A stretch of DNA of 64,000 nt from positions 291,850,048 to 291,914,047 of the forward strand of contig JBOZIK010000001.1 in the NCBI GenBank assembly GCA_051453625.1, given 5' to 3'. The notes beneath the pieces were generated by a model, which saw only the letters and a list, made by a program, of their open reading frames with translations, made no database searches and was not told the DNA's origin. The position numbers and the translations under genes were made by a program. Positions within the stretch are counted from its first letter, which is position 1, and every line of letters begins with the position of its first letter. Below are positions 54,780 through 64,000 of this stretch, piece after piece. Source of the stretch: Welwitschia mirabilis (lineage: Eukaryota > Gnetophyta > Gnetopsida > Welwitschiales).

Positions 54780-57745
54780 TGTTATGATATCACTTAATCT
54801 TTTAAACTTGACATATGTATTACTTTATGACATTTCCATGACTAGTATTTGTACTTTGGTATTTTATAGTGATAATATTGGATTCACTTAATGTTGAGAC
54901 ATTCATATGTTTATATACTCCATTTTAAAGGAAGATGCCTTAGTTATTATGCTTTGTTTTTTTTAATAATATGAGGTATTTGTTTATTGAGTGTTCTTTT
55001 GTATATTTCATCTTACTTATTTATCTTCGTCTTGTTGTGTGTGTAATCATGTGAGAATTCTTTCAAAAAAAAAAAAAAAAAAGAAGAAGAAAAATAAGAA
55101 AATAGAGGAAAAAATAATGACCATGATTTATTATATTTATACTTAAATAAAAATAAATGATCATTATGATATCCTATTACATTAAGGTAAATATTTCTAA
55201 AATAAACCTTTAGTAGTCTTGGTAGTTATGGGAACTCCACTAGGGGATTAGTTGATCATGCTTTATGGGTCCTTACTTTTCTAGCTATGGTTGCACTTCC
55301 TTCATTATAGAAATGTTGTAATAAACTTTGAGGCTATGAGATTGGTATTTCTTATTTCCTAGACTCTTAGTATTCTAACATGATCATTTTACTTTTAAGT
55401 ATTCAAGTGTGTTTTTGGGATGTAAATAGGTGAGTTTATTTATAACAAGCTTTTTGATCTTATCATTCATTGTTCTAAGCACTTGAATTTTTGGTATCAT
55501 CATAATCACCACCTTTTTAGATGGAACTTTATAGAGTTTATAGATTTTGTCATGTATTTTACTCAAGTGATTTTATGATGTCTTCTATGGGGGTTTGCTA
55601 GATTACAATTTAGGATAGGTAAGCAATCTTTTTCATGCTTCTTGTGTTCATTTTTATTTTGATTTTCTTTGATTTTTTAGTTTGTTATTTTAAATTTGTT
55701 TTCAAATTTTCTCATCTTCACTTAGAACCTTATTATTTAGTAGTTTTCTTGCTATTCATTCATGACATATCATTTCCTTTTACCATTAGATTTAAATAGA
55801 AAATATTTTATGTTTCATAAATTTTATGACATTTTTTGTATCTTTTAGACTTCTACATTTTATCTTGTTTCTTTTTCAATTTGAACACATCCATTCAGTC
55901 TTTATTATTAGGTTTCAGCCTCGTTAGTATGTTTTTTTTAATTCTATTCTTCATCTATTTTAAGTTTTTTTTGCTTTCTCCTACTTTTTATGAATCTTTC
56001 TCATTCCTTATTTTTTAAAAAAATTCTAATAAATTATAATACCTTTATGATCATATGTAAACCTAACTTTATTGACTAACATATTTATTTTTGAAAAATT
56101 TTTCAAAGTCCCATTATCCACCTGGGTGTCCAAATGATACAAAGGATGATAATCTGATTTTTTTTAAGAGTCATCTTAAGGCTGTTGTCTGGATGATGCA
56201 ACTAGATAATAGTGCAATAAAACCATAATCAAACCCTTTCTTCCTCATTTTTCTTCATTTTGTTATTGTTTTCATTTATTCTTTTGAGAGATGATAACTT
56301 CCCTAGTCCCTATCATTACACTGGAAGTTATCCCTACAAGATTTACTCCCAGATTTTTTAGATTTATTAAAATTTCTAAAAATGAGGTCTTTCCCTCTCC
56401 TTTATTTTTTAAAACTTTTCCTCCCAATTTTTAGCCTTTTGATATGTAGTTTTCATGTATGTTGATTATTTTTTTACACTCTTTGATTCAGAACTTATAG
56501 ATTTTATTTTCACTATTTATTTTAAAAGTTATGATCAATTCTGTATTTTATGAGAAAAGTTTAAGTTTTTATCTTTTACACTTAATTTCCCATAAAATTG
56601 TAGGTTGAGCAAATGAATTTACCAACATTCATGTGAAGGAGACTCAGGTTGATGGTTGAGGCATGATAGTTAAAGACTCTGGGGTATCCACGCTTTCTCT
56701 TAGCATTATTTCGACAATTTGGGATAACAAAGCTCATGGACAAGTAGTGCCTTTCACATATTCAAACTTTAGCTCACTATCTTTAGGACATAAGCATATA
56801 AATACAAGGATAAATAGAGAAACCTTAGGTATAAAGACCTATGGTATAAAGACCTATGTTTATAGTTACATTAGAACAGATTCAGACCCTCCTAATAGAG
56901 ACCACTAAGACTATCAGGGGTTTCATCAAAAGAGGTATCCAGATGCTAGATCAGAGGATCCAAAAATTAGAGTAGAGGCTCTAGACAGTTGAGAGGATAT
57001 TTTAGTACTCTAAGGAGTAGATAATTAATGTAAATTAGTGTGTCACATTTATAGAGTAGAGTATGACAGTTGACCTCCCAGAGGCAGTCTGTGCTTAGGG
57101 AGATGAGACAATTCGCTCCCTATCTACATATCTCCATTTCCTTGTAGATTCTAAACATTCTTTATATTTTCCTCTTACACTTGAGCCTACTTCTCATATA
57201 GAGTTTATTATGTAATGTTGAGGGAAGTGATTTTTGTCATAGTTTTTATCTTTCCCTATATACATTTTTTGTACTTAAACTCATGATTATATATATACAC
57301 ACATCATTATTTTGAGTTTTTAGCATGGTATACTTTATCTACTTTTCATGCTTATCTTTGTTTTCACATTTTACAATGGGGATTGATTATATTTGCCATG
57401 ATATTTTTATTTATTTACTATTCATTCAGTAAGGGACTTTTAATTATAAGTATATTTACTGATTATCTATTTAAAAATTTTTATCATAGGTTTATATTTT
57501 TCAAGAATAAATTTTGAGCTTGTCATCCCATCTATCATCCAAACAATAACTTAAACGATAGTATGACCAGTAATTCAATTAGTGAAACATCTGGTTTTCT
57601 ATTTTTACATAATTTAGTCTATATTCTTGATATTTCTAAAAATTTTCTAAGATGATTTTTTAATTCCATAGTTGTTTTTATTTTTGAACAAGTTGGTATG
57701 CAATCATGATTAACCACCTGGCTTTATCAGGGACTGACAAGGCTA
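54780..57745 (+). other. Long non-coding 3' internal region of the gypsy element
   Basis: About 3 kb without a recognised domain. It contains an A-run at about 55064-55084 and a 16-bp tandem copy of ggtataaagacctat (56829 and 56845). Short open frames (55384-55566 minus, 56663-56908 plus) are unrecognised. Tat/Athila elements often have such a region, sometimes with an extra ORF. Confidence 0.5.
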
Positions 57746-57757
57746 AGTGAAGGGCTA
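57744..57757 (+). other. Polypurine tract of the gypsy element
   Basis: ctaagtgaagggcta immediately before TGTTGTGCTACC of the 3' LTR. Confidence 0.7.
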
Positions 57758-58857
57758 TGTTGTGCTACCAACTTACATGTATTTGATAAGGTATTTTGAG
57801 TAGTTTTGCAAGATATTAAATAGATTTATGTCGGATTTTTATTATAATGGAGAGCTAAGATGAAAGATACAAAAACATGTAATATTCATGAAATTTTATA
57901 GCATTTAAAGTAGTTTATAATATTTTCGATTTTGAAGTAGACTTCCTACACACATTAAGGCTAATGCATTACATGAACACTTATAAAAAGCCTATCATCC
58001 ACCTAATCATCTATATGATTGTATGGATGAAAGAATAATTAAGACAATAAGGAGGATAACTTAAATCACTTTAGTATATGACATGGAATTCATATGAGGT
58101 GGAATCATCCCTATATCATCTGGATAACTAGTAGGATGACATGTGTTATAATGCTTTACTTAACCTCACCTAACTTTTGCCACTTATCTCTGTGTTTTTT
58201 TTAGTTGTTAGGATTATGCCTGCATCTGTGTATCTTGTTTATTTGTGAGTTTATTTTTGTTAATAAGTATTGACTCTACTCTCGACTCCTATTTGTCTTT
58301 GCTTACACTGGAAATTTTCATAATAGGAGATTGAAGGGTTGAAGATTCATACATTGTAGTTGTAGAGAGACATCTTCCTTAGTATTCGACTGTGCTTCCT
58401 TCATTGAAATATAGCTACTTTGTAACATGGATTTCAATTTGAAACTAATTCAAAAATTCTTTTCTATTTTCCTATGCTTATTGTGTACTTATTCATTATA
58501 GTTTATATTGCTTCTGATTCCTCAATATCTTTTTGAGTGATATAGATTATGAAGGTAATCTTTATCAAGGTTAAACATTATTAGTTTAGGTGTATTGTCT
58601 TTTTTTCCTAGACTAATCTTGCATAAATGTGTTTGTATCATGATTTTCTCCATTACATTCTATTTCAGCTATTAAGTACATAAGTGTTTCTTCTTGAAAT
58701 CGATTCTCTTTCTTCTAGCCTGTGTCCTTGATGGATTATGACATTTACGTTTGCTTCTGTCTATATTAGTATGTTGTGTTATTAAAAATCTATATTATTT
58801 GTGAATGATAGGATCATCTTAGGAGCATCAAATTTGCACAAATATGCCTGTAATAAT
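57758..58857 (+). repeat. 3' LTR of the gypsy element
   Basis: Starts TGTTGTGCTACCAAC; partner of 45170-46297. Ends near taataatgtt by alignment with tacaatgtct in the 5' LTR. Diverged by roughly one base in six by eye. Confidence 0.85.
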
Positions 58858-58860
58858 GTT

Positions 58861-61480
58861 TTGAAGGTCCAACATACTTTGCTCCTATTATTGATGCTAC
58901 TAGAGCATTGTAGAAAGAAGTGGTGGGTAGTATCACATCTTAGTCATTATTGCTGATAGTTTGATTGTGAAAGTGGAATATATTTATAGAATTTGTGTGA
59001 CTTGCACCTCTTCAATGTTCATTAAAAGTATTTTAATTATTAGTTCTATTAGAATTTATTTACTTATGCTATAGTATTAAAGAATACCATCATGTGTGAT
59101 ATGGAAACATTTATGCTACTTGGTTCAAGCAATTAGAAGTAGCAATATAAAAGATGAAAAGAATAGTTGATTCAATTTTTTGCTACAAGGAATGGTAAAA
59201 AAACACTGGATTTTTTTTTTCTGTGGACTTTATAAAGATCTTGATATGTTAATAATGGAGTTTCTACTAATCGATATCCATTACCAATCATATTAGTTAG
59301 TGTTAGGGATGATCCATGGAATCCATTATAGCAATTTAATGATTACATCCCTTAAAAAGAAATTTTAAAAATTTTAAGGTATCTAAATTAAATTTTTATT
59401 GCTATTTTCATTAGCTTAATATTGAATTATTGATGTTCATATGCTTTTTTATACTATTTTAGTTTATATATTCCATGCTTGTGAATTGGTTAATTGAGTT
59501 ATATAAAGTTAATAATTAGTAATATTTATCTCTTTTTGTAGTTTGTTAACTTTACAAAAGTTTTGTTTAAAAATGCATCTGAAATGGAGAAAGAAGTAGC
59601 ATTTACTCTAGTAGCACTAATGAAGATTCCTTCCCAATCTAAAGCTATACAAGACCTTAAACTATTTGGGTTTATTTTGGATTTATTTTATATTATGAAT
59701 CTTGCTTGTCCTTAAAATTTTAGTTAATTCAATTACCTTAAGATATAATTTTTAAATTTATTTGTTATTTTTTTAGACATTGTGCAGAAAGGTACCTAGG
59801 ACAGTTGTGCTTCTTGTATATGAATTAGAATTAATAAAGCAGTAAGCCTAAAGGACCATTTAAGGTACTAATTTTAGGGTAGATTTGTGTTTTTAGAAAG
59901 ATTCAACTTTGAGTTGATGGTCACATTATTTAATTTTTTTTAGAGAAAGAAAGCTAAAACATTAATAAAGACATGAACAAATGGAATTTCATAAAAGTAT
60001 TACTTTAATACCAGGATGTAGATATTACATAGTACCTTTAGTATAGATTGTAAAATGAAAATCTTACTTGAACACCATTAGGAAGAACTACTCTATAGTA
60101 GAGGAACTGCAAAATCTAGAGAATTGTATAGATTCTCTCTTGTGTAGTAAGGCGTGTCTCATATTTTCTACCTATTTTTGTCTTAAATGTCTTATAACTC
60201 CAAATAGACATATTGACTTTAGAATTAATGATATAAAATTTAGTCTAGAATTTTACAAGATTTTAAGTTATATAGAGAATTATAGTCATATATTACCATT
60301 CTTATAGACCATTTATAAGTATATTTATCTATAACACTAAGAAACTAAGTTGGTTATAATTCATGTTTCATTTCTAACATTAAAGCAATGATGTCATTAA
60401 TATGGATATCTTCTAGAATATACACATGCTTTTGTAGAAGAAACATCTTTATGTGATTATTCTTCAAATTTTGGTTAGGAAGAAGTAGTTGTCTTCATGT
60501 TTGTTCATTCTTTGTATTTCTCATCCACATTAGCATTCTTATGTACTAGAAGTCCACTAAAGCTTGATGAGAGCAAGGGGTAAGAGTTGCTAGGATTAGC
60601 AAGTTCTACTATCATGAGATTAATTAAGTTTCTTCTTTAACTATTAGGAGTCCTTACGTATCACAAGCTTTAAATCCTAGGCTGTAAAGCTGGGCCGGCA
60701 GAGGGGTAAGACTTTGGCCTTTTCTCTTCATGCTTTTGTTCAAGACATTAAGTGATGCTGTTGTGTAAGATATTAAGTAATATGACTTGGCATTTGCCAT
60801 TATTGTTATTCTAAATATTATTTTTTACTAGTTTTACTTTTAATTTCAAAAGTTTATATAGTTTTTTTTTTAATTGAATATCATACTTTGTATATGTTTA
60901 ATTATATCCTATGCAAGTTTGATATTAGAAGTTTATCCCTGGCTTATCTACATAAGTTTAATCAATGATGATTTTATATGTTTTAGTTAGTTTCTTATTT
61001 TGGTTATCATAATTTATCTTTTAAAAAACTAAACCCATCTTCTATATTTATCTATAATCATTAAACCATATTTCTATAATTACGCTTTCTTCTATTTAGG
61101 TAAAATTAGATAGAACCCAATACAAGAAAAAGTGAAGTTGGTGAGTGTTTCATTTTGATAATTTTGTGAGACTTCTCTTATTATAGTATGTTATTGACAT
61201 GTTCTCATTTTGTATTTCAGCATTGCATTTGCTTATTTAATCCAAGAGATATGACTTTCATTTGTGGACATATAGTAAGTGAATGATTTAGAACTATACA
61301 CATGCAATTGAGATATACTGACATATAGTATCCACTTAATCTTTAGTAGAGAAATTTTTTACATGAAGTATCTTAAATAAAATAATTTAAAATTGCATTT
61401 GAAAAAGTCCTAAAACCCATCTCCACTACCTTGATTCATTGTATGAGTATGTGTGTATAAGTGAGAGTAAGAGTATGAGT
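58861..61480. other. AT-rich stretch without an assignable feature
   Basis: No domain recognised. 59540-59680 (NFTKVLFKNASEMEKEVAFT) and 60068-60307 (79 codons from MNTIRKNYSIVEELQNLENC) are open but unrecognised. Confidence 0.4.
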
Positions 61481-61481
61481 G

Positions 61482-61806
61482 AAACGGTATGAAATTTCAC
61501 ACTTAAAAACTTCATAAACTTTATCGCTCTGATACCAAATGAGATGGTCTAAAAAGTTCTATAGTTGGAAAACTTCATAAACTTTATCGCTCTGATACCA
61601 AAATATAATGAATCAAACTTCTACAATTGAAAAGTTTAAATTTCCTTCTAATTATTAGCTTTGATACCAAAATGAAACAGTCTAAAATTTCACACTTAAA
61701 AACTTCATAAACTTTATCGCTCTGATACTAAAATGTAAAGTCCAAAAGTTACACCATTGAAAATATTCATACTTGATGCTCTGATACCAAATGAAATGTC
61801 CTAAAA
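61482..61806. repeat. Tandem array of PBS-containing units
   Basis: Five copies of gctctgatacca or one-base variants at 61526, 61589, 61658, 61719 and 61778, spaced 63, 69, 61 and 59 bp. Each is preceded by 'aacttcataaactttatc'-like text and followed by 'aaatga.atggtctaaaa'-like text. The motif is the reverse complement of the tRNA-iMet primer-binding site. The array is cut by the 431-N gap. Confidence 0.9.
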
Positions 61807-62237
61807 NNNNNNNNNNNNNNNNNNNNNNNNNNNNNNNNNNNNNNNNNNNNNNNNNNNNNNNNNNNNNNNNNNNNNNNNNNNNNNNNNNNNNNNNNNNNNN
61901 NNNNNNNNNNNNNNNNNNNNNNNNNNNNNNNNNNNNNNNNNNNNNNNNNNNNNNNNNNNNNNNNNNNNNNNNNNNNNNNNNNNNNNNNNNNNNNNNNNNN
62001 NNNNNNNNNNNNNNNNNNNNNNNNNNNNNNNNNNNNNNNNNNNNNNNNNNNNNNNNNNNNNNNNNNNNNNNNNNNNNNNNNNNNNNNNNNNNNNNNNNNN
62101 NNNNNNNNNNNNNNNNNNNNNNNNNNNNNNNNNNNNNNNNNNNNNNNNNNNNNNNNNNNNNNNNNNNNNNNNNNNNNNNNNNNNNNNNNNNNNNNNNNNN
62201 NNNNNNNNNNNNNNNNNNNNNNNNNNNNNNNNNNNNN
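61807..62237. other. Assembly gap, 431 N
   Basis: Gap truncating the PBS array; true array length unknown. Confidence 0.98.
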
Positions 62238-62736
62238 TTCAAGCCTTTTTTTCCATGTTTAAAAACATAAGAATTCAAAATAGTAAACCAAAATGTTGGA
62301 AAATGATGAAATGACTACGTTTTTAACTGGAAATACCTAGGTTTTACCCTAAAAGGTACAGATTAAGCTCATTGTTATAAAAATACTATTTAAAATTTAT
62401 GTTTTGAAACCTTAAAACTTTTATCGAAGAGAAAGATGTTTACTGATTTCGATAGGGAAAAGAATATGTTTCTTGAGGAGGGACGACCCGCTGATGCATA
62501 AGAAAAAGAAAAACACTGATATAAAAAGGCAAACAAGATTATATTGCAAAAGGTAACTGCATCTGAGATTTTACGGAGAAGGCACGTAAGCAAAAATGCA
62601 ATAAAAGCGACTGAGAGAAATATGAAGAAATTTGACTACGCAGAAGGGAGTAAAAGAACACATGCAGGATTAGAAGGAATCAATCCTACATTACTAAAAA
62701 TCATTATAATATGATGGCAGTTATATTTTAAATGAG
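62238..62736. other. Less AT-rich flank, no recognised gene
   Basis: More CpG dinucleotides than most of the window (gggacgacccgctgatgc, ggcacgtaagc, aaagcgactgag). A 67-codon frame on the minus strand (62390-62593, MLTCLLRKISDAVTFC) has no known domain. Confidence 0.4.
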
Positions 62737-63648
62737 NNNNNNNNNNNNNNNNNNNNNNNNNNNNNNNNNNNNNNNNNNNNNNNNNNNNNNNNNNNNNNNN
62801 NNNNNNNNNNNNNNNNNNNNNNNNNNNNNNNNNNNNNNNNNNNNNNNNNNNNNNNNNNNNNNNNNNNNNNNNNNNNNNNNNNNNNNNNNNNNNNNNNNNN
62901 NNNNNNNNNNNNNNNNNNNNNNNNNNNNNNNNNNNNNNNNNNNNNNNNNNNNNNNNNNNNNNNNNNNNNNNNNNNNNNNNNNNNNNNNNNNNNNNNNNNN
63001 NNNNNNNNNNNNNNNNNNNNNNNNNNNNNNNNNNNNNNNNNNNNNNNNNNNNNNNNNNNNNNNNNNNNNNNNNNNNNNNNNNNNNNNNNNNNNNNNNNNN
63101 NNNNNNNNNNNNNNNNNNNNNNNNNNNNNNNNNNNNNNNNNNNNNNNNNNNNNNNNNNNNNNNNNNNNNNNNNNNNNNNNNNNNNNNNNNNNNNNNNNNN
63201 NNNNNNNNNNNNNNNNNNNNNNNNNNNNNNNNNNNNNNNNNNNNNNNNNNNNNNNNNNNNNNNNNNNNNNNNNNNNNNNNNNNNNNNNNNNNNNNNNNNN
63301 NNNNNNNNNNNNNNNNNNNNNNNNNNNNNNNNNNNNNNNNNNNNNNNNNNNNNNNNNNNNNNNNNNNNNNNNNNNNNNNNNNNNNNNNNNNNNNNNNNNN
63401 NNNNNNNNNNNNNNNNNNNNNNNNNNNNNNNNNNNNNNNNNNNNNNNNNNNNNNNNNNNNNNNNNNNNNNNNNNNNNNNNNNNNNNNNNNNNNNNNNNNN
63501 NNNNNNNNNNNNNNNNNNNNNNNNNNNNNNNNNNNNNNNNNNNNNNNNNNNNNNNNNNNNNNNNNNNNNNNNNNNNNNNNNNNNNNNNNNNNNNNNNNNN
63601 NNNNNNNNNNNNNNNNNNNNNNNNNNNNNNNNNNNNNNNNNNNNNNNN
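62737..63648. other. Assembly gap, 912 N
   Basis: Largest gap of the window. Open frames reported across it are artefacts. Confidence 0.98.
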
Positions 63649-64000
63649 TCAAACAACAGCAACTTGCCCATTCAAAGGTCATCCTCATGCTAGATCCTGC
63701 ACATGCAAGCATGGCGTGAGAACTGTACCTCCACAATTCCCAGTATGATCCATGATAAGGTTCGAGGTAAGGGTTTGAAAACAAGAAGGAATCCACAAAG
63801 AATATCAATTGACCAAAACCTCAAGTTAATTCAACAATCAAGGTATAATATCCAGATCTCATAAAAAAGTTTGATAAATAATATGCCCTGTCAGAGGGAT
63901 GTTAATTAGCCATTGTCTATGGGATCATTCCTATGGCCAATAAGAATCCTCCAAGTGGGATAACCCCTTGAAGCCGAATCTATTATGCAATAGCTAGACG
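63649..64000. other. Balanced-composition end of the window, unassigned
   Basis: Less decayed looking than the rest. On the minus strand a frame runs from 63808 down to the gap (MIFFVDSFLFSNPYLEPYHG, then SYWELWRYSSHAMLACAGSS); on the plus strand CPFKGHPHARSCTCKHGVRT reads to a stop at 63748. Neither is recognised. It might be the start of a host gene region or a different transposon. Confidence 0.3.

Larger units (their letters stand above)
45170..58860 (+). mobile_element. Degenerate Ty3/gypsy element, Tat/Athila-like, 13.7 kb
   Basis: Two direct LTRs of about 1.1 kb (45170-46297 and 57758-58857) enclose gag, protease, RT, RNase H and integrase remains in Ty3/gypsy order. A long non-coding tail (54.78-57.75 kb) ends in a polypurine tract. 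A foreign block of about 2 kb (52.31-54.27 kb) interrupts the integrase C-terminus. The coding wording, the large size and the long 3' internal region fit the Tat/Athila branch. Nearly every domain carries multiple stops. Confidence 0.87.

Noticed and set aside
60068-60307. 79-codon plus-strand frame as a gene
   Set aside because: No domain, no flanking support; length is plausible by chance across the window.
1-64000. CRISPR arrays, bacterial operons, ribosomal RNA or intact tRNA genes
   Set aside because: None seen. The tandem arrays found are LTR- or AT-derived, and the tRNA-like motifs are too degenerate to call tRNA genes.

Overview
The window looks like a transposable-element graveyard from a flowering-plant nuclear genome. 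It is very AT-rich and contains no intact gene that I can support. The coding traces belong to plant families: a Sirevirus-type Ty1/copia element, a Tat/Athila-type Ty3/gypsy element, a plant L1-type LINE and an En/Spm (CACTA) transposon. Most are broken by frameshifts and by stops at former Gln, Trp or Arg codons, as expected of old, heavily methylated DNA. I cannot name the species. Eleven runs of N interrupt the sequence.

Layout. 1-207 is an LTR-like scrap. 3287-3649 (-) is a gypsy protease-region fragment. 3982-15514 is a nested structure: two LTRs of one gypsy family face each other as an inverted repeat with arms of about 865 bp (3982-4428 plus 13760-14175, against 14650-15514), and a 9.3-kb Sirevirus-like copia element (4429-13759, minus strand) sits inside the left arm. 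16.2-16.6 kb holds short palindromic and tandem repeats. 17.04-17.28 kb (-) is a broken J-domain (DnaJ) fragment. 18.3-23.3 kb (-) is an L1-like LINE with ORF2 and ORF1 remains.

23.3-32.3 kb is mostly unassigned, with a decayed reading frame of unknown origin near 24.8-25.5 kb. 32.37-39.86 kb (+) is a CACTA transposon with TNP2-type transposase, DUF4218, DUF4216 and TNPA-type modules; a (GT)n tract of about 150 bp lies in one likely intron. 40428-43027 (+) is a short LTR element with matched 405-bp LTRs but no recognisable gag or pol. It is followed by a copia gag scrap (43.08-43.45 kb).

45170-58860 (+) is a 13.7-kb Tat/Athila-like gypsy element with both LTRs, gag, protease, RT, RNase H and integrase remains, split by a foreign block at 52.31-54.27 kb. 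61482-61806 is a tandem array built on the tRNA-iMet primer-binding-site motif. The last 1.8 kb is less AT-rich and may approach a different sequence class.

How it fits together: no host pathway can be reconstructed. The value of the window is its nesting history, the LTR-derived inverted and tandem structures, and several places where sequence is duplicated against an assembly gap and is probably not biological.
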